Source of the DNA: Leptodactylus fallax
Lineage: Eukaryota; Chordata; Amphibia; Anura; Leptodactylidae
Assembly: GCA_947044405.1 (NCBI GenBank)
Contig: CAMRHE010000063.1
Span: 4,390,501 to 4,454,500 of the forward strand
Length of the DNA: 64,000 bases
Reading direction: 5' to 3'
Positions within the stretch are counted from its first letter, which is position 1; every line of letters begins with the position of its first letter. Position numbers and translations under genes: made by a program. The notes beneath the pieces were generated by a model. It ran no database searches, was not told where the DNA came from, and saw nothing but the letters and a program-made list of their open reading frames with translations. Positions 22,083 through 32,101 of this stretch are shown one piece after another.

Positions 22083-23713
22083 CAGTGCCTTGCGAAGTAT
22101 TCGGCCCCCTTGAACTTTTCAACCTTTTGCCACATTTCAGGCTTCAAACATAAGGATATAAAATTTTAATTTTTTGGTGAAGAATCATCAACAAGTGGGA
22201 CACAATCGTGAAGTGGAACGAAATTTATTGGATATTTTAAACTTTTGTAAAAGATAAAAAACTGAAAAGTGGGGCGTGCCAAATTATTCGGCCCCCTTAA
22301 GTTAATACTTTGTAGCGCCACCTTTTGCTGCGATTACAGCTGCAAGTCGCTTGGGGTATGTCTCTATCAGTTTTGCACATCGAGAGACTGAAATTCTTGC
22401 CCATTCTTCCTTGGAAAACAGCTGGAGCTCAGTGAGGTTGGATGGAGAGCGTTTGTGAACAGCAGTTTTCAGCTCTTTCCACAGATTCTCGATTGGATTC
22501 AGGTCTGGACTTTGACTTGGCCATTCTAACACCTGGATACGTTTATTTGTGAACCATTCCATTGTAGATTTTGCTTTATGTTTGGGATCATTGTCTTGTT
22601 GGAAGATAAATCTCCGTCCCAGTCTCAGGTCTTTTGCAGACTCCAACAGGTTTTCTTCCAGAATGGTCTTGTATTTGGCTCCATCCATCTTCCCATCAAT
22701 TTTAACCATCTTCACTGTCCCTGCTGAAGGAAAGCAGGCCCAAACCATGATGCTGCCACCATCATGTGTGACAGTGGGGATGGTGTGTTCAGGGTGATGA
22801 GCTGTGTTGCTTTTACTCCAAACATATTGTTTTGCATTGTGGCCAAAAAGTTCGATTTTGGTTTCATCTGACCAGAGCACCTCCTTCCACATGTTTGGTG
22901 TGTCTCCCAGGTGGCTTGTGGCAAACTTTAAACGAGACTTTTTATGGATATCTTTGAGAAATGGCTTTCTTCTTGCCACTCTTCCATAAAGGCCAGATTT
23001 GTGCAGTGTATGACTGATTGTTGTCCTATGGACAGACTCTCCCACCTCAGCTGTAGATCTCTGCAGTTCATCCAGAGTGATCATGGGCCTCTTGGCTGCA
23101 TCTCTGATCAGTCTTCTCCTTGTTTGAGATGAAAGTTTAGAGGGACGGCCGGGTCTTGGTAGATTTGCAGTGGTCTGATACTCCTTCCATTTCAATATGA
23201 TCGCTTGCACAGTGCTCCTTGGGAAGTTTAAAGTTTGGGAAATCTTTTTGTATCCAAATCCGGCTTTAAACTTCTCCACAACAGTATCACGGACCTGCCT
23301 GGTGTGTTCCTTGGTCTTCATGATGCTCTCTGCGCTTTAAACAGAACCCTGAGACTATCACAGAGCAGGTGCATTTATACGGAGACTTGATTACACACAG
23401 GTGGATTATATTTATCATCATCAGTCATTTAGGACAACATTGGATCATTCAGAGATCCTCACTGAACTTCCGGAGTGAGTTTGCTGCACTGAAAGTAAAG
23501 GGGCTGAATAATATTGCACGCCCCACTTTTCAGTTTTTTATTTTTTACAAAAGTTTAAAATAACCAATAAATTTTGTTTCACTTCACAATTGTGTCCCAC
23601 TTGTTGTTGATTCTTCACCAAAAAATTTAAATTTTATATGTTTATGTTTGAAGCCTGAAATGTGGCAAAAGGTTGAAAAGTTCAAGGGGGCCGAATACTT
23701 TCGCAAGGCACTG
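22083..23713 (-). mobile_element. Complete Tc1-like element, copy 2
   Basis: A 1,631-bp element with TA on both sides (22081-22082 and 23714-23715). The ends are inverted: the left begins CAGTGCCTTGCGAAGTATTC and the right ends with its inverse, GAATACTTTCGCAAGGCACTG read in two parts. One base is missing in the left A-run. It encodes an intact transposase. It lies 69 bp upstream of the + strand kinase exon at 23783. Confidence 0.95.
22302..23321 (-). CDS. Tc1-like transposase, intact, DD34E
   Basis: 339 codons from MKTKEHTRQVRDTV to the C-terminal AAKGGATKY, the usual length for the family. Residues 1-110 form the bipartite helix-turn-helix DNA-binding region with a GRPSKLSS linker. The DDE triad is WSDETK, QQDNDPKH and PIENLW, with DD34 spacing. 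The enzyme cuts and pastes the element at TA sites in the nucleus. Compared with the truncated copy it shows scattered substitutions (for example AKQYVWSKSNT for AKRYVWRKSNA, and a Pro for Ser and a Val for Gly near the second Asp) that may have weakened it. Confidence 0.9.
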   Translation of the reverse strand: MKTKEHTRQVRDTVVEKFKAGFGYKKISQTLNFPRSTVQAIILKWKEYQTTANLPRPGRPSKLSSQTRRRLIRDAAKRPMITLDELQRSTAEVGESVHRTTISHTLHKSGLYGRVARRKPFLKDIHKKSRLKFATSHLGDTPNMWKEVLWSDETKIELFGHNAKQYVWSKSNTAHHPEHTIPTVTHDGGSIMVWACFPSAGTVKMVKIDGKMDGAKYKTILEENLLESAKDLRLGRRFIFQQDNDPKHKAKSTMEWFTNKRIQVLEWPSQSPDLNPIENLWKELKTAVHKRSPSNLTELQLFSKEEWARISVSRCAKLIETYPKRLAAVIAAKGGATKY

Positions 23714-23782
23714 TAATTATTACCAGGCCCAATATGTAGTATATGACTGTAATTCCTATCATCTGCTGTGTCTTTACCACAG

Positions 23783-24547
23783 GACTACGTCTTCTTCATC
23801 ATGGAATATCTCAGCGGAGGAGACCTAAGTGACCTCATGAGAGTCAATGCCCCGTTCCCTATACCAGTCACAAGGTAATACAGGACATGAATATATTAGA
23901 TGTAGACGTCGGTTATCAGAGACATCCAGCTTTATTATTAGTCTCTTAGTTTGGTGGATGACATTTTTGATGGTGATGTTTTCTCTATCTTTGTTACCAG
24001 ATTTTTTGCAGCTGAGATTATTTGTGGGCTACAGTTTCTCCACACCAGAGGAATCATACACAGGTAAGTGGAGCAAGTCTTCTTCTGTGTAGACCTGGTA
24101 TATATACTGTCTGGCAGCCCCATACCCTTCATCCTTTATGTCTGTAGATGCCATTATGAGTTCTATCAGCTCACCCTATATGATAAATATGATATTTTAC
24201 AAACTCTTTCCTCTAATAGAGACATAAAACAGCCAACATCTTACTGGACGGTGCTGGTCATTTGAAGATCGCCGATTTCGGCCTTGCTGTGATGAATATC
24301 TTTGGGGATAGGAAGGTCTCAGAAGGTGCCGGAACTGTTTGCTATATGGCCCCTGAGGTGAGGAATCATGTACATGTTACCAAATTATCACTGTGTACAG
24401 GTCTGGGCATCTCCATGATTTCTGCTGATCAGAACAATGTTCTAACTTTTATTGTCTCCTGGATGTTTCTACAGATTCTTCTACAGGATCCCTACAAAAT
24501 GGCAGTGGACTGGTTTTCGGCTGGTGTGATGTTTTATGAAATGGCTC
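23783..24547 (+). pseudogene. AGC-type kinase, catalytic exons, frameshifted
   Basis: Four exons with good splice signals. 23783-23874 encodes DYVFFIMEYLSGGDLSDL. 24001-24063 encodes FFAAEIICGLQFLHTRGIIHR. 24220-24357 carries the catalytic loop, DFG (IADFGLAVM) and the APE motif (YMAPE). 24475-24547 encodes ILLQDPYKMAVDWFSAGVMF. One base is missing after RDIK (AAAACAGCC where AAAACCAGCC is expected, near 24230), which breaks the frame in the catalytic loop. No further C-terminal exon is recognised. The first exon continues, in phase, the exon that ends at 20604 on the other strand. This is a broken kinase gene split by rearrangement, or parts of two paralogues. Confidence 0.72.
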
Positions 24548-26090
24548 GTGAGTTTCCTGCTGCAGGATGAGACAGATTCCAAGTTTGGTTTCTGTTCTCA
24601 ACCAATGACCAAGACACTCACCAGACTTTCCTCAGTAAGATATACTAACAAAATTCCTAAGTTATCTTCTGCATAAAGAGACAGTTTCTAGGCACTGTTT
24701 CTCTTCTCAAGCAACCGCAATGGCCACTTCTGTAGTTCGATGTACTCATCAAAAACAAGAGTTATCTACTACAACAAGAGACAGACTCCAAGCTCGCACT
24801 CTGTTCTCAACTGATGGCCAAGACCTTTATCAACCTACATCTACGCCAGTCAAGAGCCCATTATCATCATCAATAGGGCCACATTTAAGACTAGTGCCCT
24901 GACTTCTAAAGTAAACTTCTTTTTTCACACCTTTAATGAAGTTAATAAAGTCAGTGAATAATAAATATTGGAGTATCTGAGTCTCTTCTGGTTAGCACAA
25001 CATATTATAGGAGCCTTAGATGAGGTCCTTAATTCCATTCCCGGTCCACTCCGCATTTTCTATTCCATATACATTTGTGGTCAGTCTCCACTAAGATAAG
25101 TGTGAAACAAAAAAATAGCCAAACACAAACCTGGTTGGGACTCCCAGATAATAATCTGCAATACACATTTGTGTGACTTGTTGGGTGAATTTGTAGAATT
25201 TCTGATCTGATAGATTTTTTACTTAAAAATCCCACACTTCACACATGGAGATAGAAGCGTCTGCTTAACATGTTTCATCATATTCCTTTGCCATAGCATG
25301 AATCATAGTACGCGAGTACCTATTTCACACCCCATAGAAGGTCACATGACTAAAAAACACAATTCATAGGTATATGTTTAAAAAACTAGAGAAACAAAAT
25401 ACAAACATATAATATGTTGTATAATTGTAAAAAGGTGGCCAAACTCCATATTAACACCTATGATTTTGGAGTGGGATATCCCATATTATCATAGAGGCGT
25501 GATGGTCAGGGTCTACACAATTTTGGAACTATATTGTTTATGAGATTTCTTCTATAAAGATTTTAGAACAAATTATATGTTATATGTTATAAAGTAGATG
25601 GGCGTGCATATATTGGACAAATACATTAAAAGGTTACTCCTCTCATGGCAAAGTTGGGAATAGATTTGGTGCTGCTTTTTTTTTTTTTTCCGTAACTGTA
25701 ATAGAAGTGAATGGGAGCTACAGAAAAAAGCGTAGAGAAAAGCCGCTCAACTGTTACTGTAAGTCTCGCCTGGTGGTCCGGACTTACGGGCATGACTGGT
25801 TGTGGTGGGAATAACCCTTTAAAGCTCTGATGTTAGTGTAAGAGAATCTAATGGGAAACACGTAAATCTTCTGTCCATTGCTGGAGAGGTAAAGATCAAG
25901 TGAACAGAGAGAGAGGGCTGGATGTGGATTATGTGGGTGGAACAGCACACTTTTCACCACCGCTCCACCCGCATTTGCCAGAGATGCCAGACAGAGAGGC
26001 CAGCCCTGTAAAACACCAATAAACAGCAGCATTCACAGTCATGTGCTAGTGGAATATTTATTTTATAATAAGAAATTTAACTTTAATCCC
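24548..26090. other. No gene seen downstream of kinase exons
   Basis: AT-rich intergenic DNA. A probable T2-type MITE spans about 25626-25800 (left TTAAAAGGTTACTCC, right GGAATAACCCTTTAA). No exon for the rest of the kinase is recognisable. Confidence 0.45.
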
Positions 26091-26304
26091 TTAAAGGGGT
26101 TGTCTGGTCTCAAACCAATTTTTCATAGTCATGACTTGTCCACAGGATAGGGTCATCAGTATGTGATCTGTGAGGATCTAACACACGGATCCTGCACAGA
26201 TCAGCTGTTTTGGCAGCATCTGGGTGCTGGAACTTACAGAAGTGAATGGGGAGCGCGTGCAGCACTACACTGGTGGGCATTATAATGTGGGGGCATACCA
26301 TGTT
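26091..26304 (+). mobile_element. T2-type MITE, interrupted
   Basis: The left terminus TTAAAGGGGTTGTCTGG is followed by TTTTTCATAGTCATGACTTG, TCCACAGGATAGG and GATCAGCTGTTTTGGCAGC. It belongs to the subfamily seen complete at 30272-30701. A LINE fragment was inserted into it at 26304, and its right half is not clearly preserved. Confidence 0.55.
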
Positions 26305-26567
26305 TTTTTTTTTTTAAACTGTAATTTTTATTGAAATTTTTATAAATAACAGAACAACAAAATGAGGAACGAAAGTGAAACAGCAAGGCAGAGGCGCGAA
26401 AGCCACACCATGTGGCCCGAACGCCCAACAATATAATTATAGACAGTAAATAGGAACATAAAAAATACAGAGGGGCGGGGGGAGATGACAAGGGAAAGAG
26501 GGAGGGAGGAAAAGAGGGGGGAGAGCAGGAGTCAGAGACCATGTAAAGTACAATATGCGTCCCAAGA
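26305..26567 (-). mobile_element. 5'-truncated LINE 3'-end insertion
   Basis: A 263-bp insertion flanked by the 16-bp direct repeat GGGGGCATACCATGTT (26289-26304 and 26568-26583). On the - strand it ends in a run of A, marking it as a reverse-transcribed 3' fragment. The body is non-coding, purine-rich on +, and looks like a LINE 3'UTR. The donor family is not identified. Confidence 0.75.
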
Positions 26568-26949
26568 GGGGGCATACCATGTTAAGGTGACTATAGGGGT
26601 TATTCTGTTATACTGTGTGGGAGTATAAAGAGAAATGGATGGGAATGGGAAGAGTCAAATTTGCCGCGACGTGACGCACATTCATTCCCTCTTGCTGTCC
26701 TTTGAGATTTTGGAGGTACACAATATGGTACTCTGGAATGGGAACGTATGGTTAGACTACTTGAAGACTGTGTTGCTACATAATTTGGCCACTAGGTGGC
26801 AGAATAAGTCAGGTACTGCCTTGCGTCTTATTTGGGCAGTCACTGTAGATGTACAGAACCCCTACATAGCCCAGGTCCATGAGGTTGATAAACGCTGCAA
26901 CTTTTACCAGCATATTAACATCTCAAAAACACGCACACAAAAAGTATCT

Positions 26950-27245
26950 ACACAATACGCATGCGCAGTATCTTCGAGCCCAAACATGTGCATCTGCGCC
27001 ATCTCGGTTATCGCGACGTGATCTCTGCTGTACGCATGCGCAAGGAGTAAAGATCACAGCCCTGTGTCTCGCTGTACGGTACGCGCCTGTCTGCTTTTCC
27101 TCCTGCACCATAGAGACGACGGGCTGGAGCAGCTGGACAGTTAGCAGCGGTCGGTACCATAGAGGAGTCGTTACGTAGGTGCCACTTCTGGAGAGACGTC
27201 TGTTTGTGCGGTGTGGTGCAGGCGGTTGAGGACAGAGCTCGGGAG
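26950..27245 (+). promoter_or_regulatory. CNOT8 promoter and untranslated exon 1
   Basis: A GC- and CpG-rich island in otherwise AT-rich DNA. It has two ACGCATGCGCA sites (26957-26967 and 27032-27042) that fit the NRF1 pattern. A YY1-type core (GAGATGGCGCAG on -) lies at about 26994-27005. There is no TATA box. Exon 1 would start near 27040-27060 and end at 27245 (GGGAG, then GTGAGC). Promoters with NRF1 and YY1 sites are typical of housekeeping genes, which fits CNOT8. That this exon splices to the coding exon at about 31.9 kb is inferred from position and strand. Confidence 0.55.
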
Positions 27246-28334
27246 GTGAGCCGGTTAGGAGGCCTGTGTGCCCAGCAGAGGTTTAGGAATATAGACGCTC
27301 CAGCAGCCTTGGGGAGCCATGTGAACTATAGTTTGTATAGTTGCGGCTTATGGGTCTGTAGGGTTCCCACATATGTATTTCTGTACTGCCATATACATTG
27401 ATCTCCTGGCCTTGGGATGATCCCACCATAGTGGCAGCGGCTTTGTAGGTGTCAGTCAGAGACCCAGCAGTCACCAGTGTAATAGACATGCCATCAATAC
27501 CTACTTATGGTGGGAAAACCTCAGGGGGCATTCACACACTGCAGTTTTGGAGTGTTTTTTTTATATTTTTTTTATTTTTTTTTTTTAAACATGGTAAATG
27601 AACGAGTAAACCATAAAATGAGGAAACTGCATCAATACTGCACAAAGTTTTTTTTTTTTTTTTTCCCCCCCCCCCCCCCGATGTAGTTTTAACGTGCACC
27701 CTTAGGTTATGTTCACACAGAGGAGTTTGGGGCAGGTATTGATGCAGTCTTCCATTTAAAAAATCTGCTCCAAAAACACCCATTTTTAAACCATGGTAGA
27801 AAAGTCTCAAGTTTCTGGCGGGGGTGTGCATGTGGATGAGCCTTAAACAATGGGGCTGATCAGAGGCGGGGCCAGCAGCAACCGGAGCAAGGGCAGGCAT
27901 GAAGCTGCTTATTTTTCAGGAGTTATTGGGGATTAGTGGGGGGCTGAAAGCCAAGACCCCCACAGATCTTCTGTAGGAAGAGGCTGCGCTGATGACATCA
28001 CGTTCATTGGTCACATGGTACAGGAACAGTCCCATTCTATGACATAGGGCTGAACCAAGTGCAGCCTTAGATAGTAACAATGAAGAGGCTGCAGCGTTCA
28101 TCCAAGTGCCGCAGCCTATTCACCCGCCTGATCGGCGGGAGGCTTGGGTGTGGAGCGCCCACCGATCACATGTTTATGACCTATCCTTAAGTCCCAGAAG
28201 ACCTTTTAAGGGCATTCTTAGGAACATATTTTGAGGCAAAAAAACAAGATATAGTGAGGTCTGTGCCACCTTTGACAATTTAATTTTACTCTTTTCCAAA
28301 GTTAGGGTAACCCTACAGACTAGATGTACTTTGA

Positions 28335-28850
28335 AAAAGTTTTAGGCCGCTTTGAAAAAAGTATTGTAAAGTAAGAATGCTTTCTGAAATAGAAGGGTTA
28401 ATAGTTTATTTTTGCCACTTAACAAAATGAGGTGAATGAAGAAAAGAGAAATCTAAATCCCATCAATATTTGGTGTGACCTTTGCCCTTTGGAGGAGGAG
28501 TCCTGGAAGTGATGATCCGGCCCCCACAGAGCCCTGATCTCCACATCATCCAGTCTGTCTGGGATTACATGAAGGATTGGAGCAAGCCTACATCCACAGA
28601 AGATCTGTGCTTAGTTCTCCAAGATGGCGGGAACAACCTCCCTGCCGAGTTCTGCCAAAAATATGTCTGCAAGTGCCGAGAAGAACTGATGGATAGCATA
28701 GGGCAAAGGTCACGCCAGCTATTGATGAGAATTAGATTTTTCTTTGTTCACTTCATTTTCTTAGTGGACGTTTATAAACTATTAACCCTTCTATTTGTGA
28801 AAGGGTTCTTACTTTGCAGCAGTCTTTCTCTCAGTACTCTGCGGACAGTC
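28335..28850 (+). mobile_element. Tc1-like element, internal-deletion derivative
   Basis: The ends are inverted: GTAAAGTAAGAATGC and AATAGAAGGGTTAATAG at 28366-28410 recur inverted at about 28777-28821. Between them an open frame (28482-28853) keeps only the transposase C-terminus (PPQSPDLHIIQSVWDYMK, LQDGGNNLPAEF). The DNA-binding half and the first Asp are gone. This non-autonomous remnant resembles a known Tc1 family of fish and frogs. Confidence 0.65.
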
Positions 28851-29214
28851 TGATGTGTTGGGGTCCTTCTGACTCTCCGTCAGAGGCTGATGTCGGGCAT
28901 GTTCATTTTTTAACCTGCTCGATCCTTTTCTTCTTCAGCAGGTAGTCCATCATCAGAGGTGTCTGGTAACACCTTTTCCCTTCTTCTTATTCAGGACATA
29001 TGTTTAGAGCTTTCCTTACAATTTACATTATATAAAATTGATCACGTATAAATAAATTCAGATGTTAAAGCAATTATTAAAGTAAGATGTCACCTAGTGG
29101 GCCAATAAAGTTTTCTAGGGTTGTGTTACGGATGACCTGTCTATAGCATAGGTCATCAATCTCAGATTGTGGGTTCTGATACCCGGCTCCCCCTGCCGAT
29201 TAGCTGTGGTGCTT

Positions 29215-29460
29215 CGATGAATGATTCTGCCTCATTGAATGCTAGTAGTATAATGTTGTACCATGTTAGCCATAGAAAGTCATGGAAGAGTGAAGAAATC
29301 AGGCGATACCTTTTAGAGGCTAACTGAGTATATTTGATAAGTAAGCTTTCGAGAGTGCTAGCTCTCTTCTTCAGACATGGTGAAATACTAGAAACTGAAA
29401 ATTCACACTTTTTATACACACACAAGTCATGGATCTTCAAAGGATCTTGGAATAACAAAA
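29215..29460 (-). mobile_element. Penelope-like repeat fragment
   Basis: On the - strand this block reads GAAGAAGAGAGCTAGCACTC, CGAAAGCTTAC, GTTAGCCTCTAAAAGGTAT and CTAACATGGTACAAC. These phrases are typical of a widespread vertebrate repeat that I associate with Penelope-like elements. It carries a hammerhead-like core (see the separate entry). No coding sequence is left. Confidence 0.35.
29341..29376 (-). ncRNA. Hammerhead-ribozyme-like core
   Basis: Read on the - strand: CTGAAGA (29374-29368), a 5-bp stem GAGAG/CTCTC closed by loop CTAGCA, then GAAA, then GCTT. CTGANGA, stem II, GAAA is the invariant hammerhead order. The short palindromic AGCT after GAAA would be a dimer-type stem III, as described for Penelope-like elements. 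Stem I is weak here (two or three pairs). Cleavage would fall after GCTT. No folding was computed. Confidence 0.3.
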
Positions 29461-30271
29461 TGCAATATAAGTAGAGAAGTATTTACAACAGGTCAGGAAA
29501 TAAACAGTCAGGAAAATTTGTGGGGTGTGACAGAGGGATCTGTTATCATTGAATTCTAGGCAAAGTGCTGAAACCTCTCTAAGGGGTTTTCCATGGAGTT
29601 GCAATTCACTCTCTTAGTTTGAGTATTGTTAGTGGACCTGGGGGGTTCTGGCCATGTCCTTGACCCCTGGGTCATGTGACCGGAAGCAGTGTTCCTCCCC
29701 TTACTATGTAAGTTAATTACAACGCCCGACTAATTGGTGGCTGTGCTGGGTGTTAGGTCCTCAGTAACAGATAGGTGAGGGTCCATCTTAGGTATACTTC
29801 CACAATAATTAAAGAATAAAGGGGTTGTCTTGGACTATGATATTGAGCTTCACTTCCTCTTCTCGGTCAAGTGACATCACATCCATTGATCACATGACCT
29901 TTTTATAGCTCAGTCCCATTCAAATAAGTTACTCTTCCAAGCACAGTTGCTATGCAATGTACAGCGCTGTAGTGGGCATGCAGTGAAGAAGTCACAGCAA
30001 ACATGATCAGATGTCTGGACAATGTCTTTAAATCCAATTTAGAAACTACAGAGATGACTAAACAGTTTTTATCCCTGCTATGTCAGGACTTAGGGCAAGC
30101 CTTGAGTCCTAGGGAGACTCTGCGGTGATCTATTCCTTGCAGGCTTGGCCCCCCCATTGGAAGCTATTCTCAGCAGTTTCTTCACTGTATTCAATAGGTG
30201 GTAGAAGGAGTCCTGCATCACATACATCTGACTCCTCACTGTTCCAGCTCACTGAACTTTTGTTAGTTTCC

Positions 30272-30701
30272 TTAAAGGGGCTTTCCGGCCCCAAACTGAT
30301 TTTTCATACTGTGACCTGTCCACAGGATGTAATATGTCAGGGTCTGACACCCAGACCCTGCACAGATTCTGTTCTAGCAGCCTCCTTGTGCTGGAAGCTG
30401 CTAGTGGACAGAGAGCCCTTGCAGCATCTTTCCTATACAAGTAATAGGACCGGTACTGCAATTCCCCAAAGGAACCATCACTATGTAGTGGACGGGCCTG
30501 CGGAGCTTCTCCTTACTAGGATAGGTGCAGTGCTGCACACACTCCTTGTCCTCTAGCTGTTACCAACACCCGGAGGCTGCTGGTACAGCTGATCTGTGTG
30601 GGGTCTGCGTGTTGGACCCCGTCAGATCACATACTGGTGTCCTAGCCTGTGGACAGGTCATCAGTATGAAAAATCATTTTGGGGCTGGAAAACGTCTTTA
30701 A
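30272..30701. mobile_element. T2-type MITE, 430 bp, complete
   Basis: It begins TTAAAGGGGCTTTCCGGCCC and ends with an inverted, slightly diverged copy ending GTCTTTAA. Inverted repeats run about 60 bp (ATTTTTCATACTG, GACCTGTCCACAGG). TTAA sits at both ends. The internal halves are also palindromic (AAGTAATAGGA...). Related copies are at 26091 and 32317. Confidence 0.78.
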
Positions 30702-30925
30702 CAAAAAACATGGTTTTCCCCCCTTAACCTCTCTCAAACTCTCCCCCCCCCCTCCCTTCCATACTTCTTCTGCATCTCCTCTCCCTATCCACTGCCCAAT
30801 ATTACTCTCGGTCCCCTCTTCCCGCCTCCCTCACCACCTGTGACAGGGCCAACGTACATTATGGCAAAGTTTTTTTTGGCTTGTATTTCATTATAAACAC
30901 ATCAGTCTTCACAAACTGCTCTGCT

Positions 30926-31478
30926 TTATTAATAATAATAATAGTCCTTTAATAGTCCCACAGTGGGGAAATTCAGTGTGTTACAGCAGCAAAGATAAGC
31001 AGATACAAACACAAATACAACATGTACAGGAATGTTCCAAGGTGAGAGGCATTACATTGATAGCAGACAGACAGATAGGGCGTAGCAGGGAGGGGGGGGG
31101 GGATATAACAGGCAGAGAGATATTTCAGTTCTCTGTGTGTAATGATCTCCCCTTAGGTCGGTGTTGGTTGTACAGCCTGACCGCGGTGGGGAGGAAAGAC
31201 TTCCGATAGCGCTCCTTCTCACACCTAGGGTGGAGCAGTCGGTCACTGACAGTACTGCTCAGCGCGATCACAGTCTCATGCATGGGATGGGAGTTATTCT
31301 TCCGCATGGAGCTCACCACGGACAGTATCCTTCTGTCACCCACCACCTGCACTGGGTCCAGGGGGCTCCCCAGGACAGAGCTGGCCCTTCTAATCAGCTT
31401 GTCAAGTTTATTTCTGTCCCTGGTTGATATACTGCTCCCCCAGCAGGCCACTCCGAAGAAGATGGCTGATGCCACTAT
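30926..31478 (-). mobile_element. LINE 3' end (L2/Rex-like), 5'-truncated
   Basis: An open - strand frame at 31125-31475 encodes the extreme C-terminus of a LINE polyprotein: CWGSSISTRDRNKLDKLIRR, SVLGSPLDP, HPMHETV, RYRKSFLPTAVRLYNQH. It is followed by a 3'UTR and a (TAA)n tail at 30926-30942. Insertion was incomplete, so everything upstream of about 31478 is absent. The family resembles Rex/L2-type LINEs of fish and frogs. Confidence 0.75.
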
Positions 31479-31984
31479 TATATGGCTTATAAGCGGACAT
31501 CCACAGAGGGGTTACCTTGTTTCCATCTCTTGTCCATTGTCGGCATGTATTTGTCTACTTTGAGAACACTCAAGAAATTGTTTGCAAGCTCCGCCCTGCC
31601 CGATTCATGACGCCATACACTGATCTGGCCAATTTGATCTGAAAATGATTATTTATGTCTAAAGTGTAATTGGTGAACAATTTTTTTTTTTTTTATCTAC
31701 ATACCTAGCTCTGCTGAGCAAATAAGCTATATTTGTGCTTGCGAACAAACTCTCGTGTGTGCGATGGTTTCCACTACATGTACAGTGAGTTGGAGAACTC
31801 ATCCACTAAGCACCACCAACAAACTGAAGTGCAGTGCCATTGTCTTTCTACTACATTTAGAGCACTGTGATAATGCTTTTCTGTTACTCGCACAGGTGTA
31901 AACCCTCCCCCTGTCCAGGACGAGCATCTCCACTCCTCTGTCTTACTGAGTCCTTACCCCGCAGTTACCACGCATCCCATCATA

Positions 31985-32101
31985 ATGCCAGCTGCCGTAG
32001 TTGACAACAGTCAAGTGATATGTGAGGTTTGGGCGGTGAACCTGGAGGAGGAGATGCGCAAGATCAGAGAGCTTGTCCGCACCTATGGATACATTGCAAT
32101 G
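31985..32101 (+). CDS. CNOT8: CNOT8 coding exon 1
   Basis: Encodes residues 1-39, [20 protein letters not shown] to GYIAM; donor GTGAGT at 32102. Possible acceptors upstream are CTCGCACAG (31895), CTGTCCAG (31918) and CCCCGCAG (31964), so the 5'UTR part of this exon starts between 31896 and 31965. Confidence 0.95.

Noticed and set aside
20604..24547. A functional kinase gene
   Set aside because: Exons lie on opposite strands, the catalytic-loop exon has a one-base deletion, the glycine loop is altered, and C-terminal exons are missing.
24720..24902. 60-codon frame after the kinase exons as a terminal exon
   Set aside because: No acceptor in the right phase and no likeness to an AGC kinase C-lobe or tail.
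30125..30556. 143-codon + strand frame
   Set aside because: It runs through a T2-type MITE and its flank; composition is repeat-derived.
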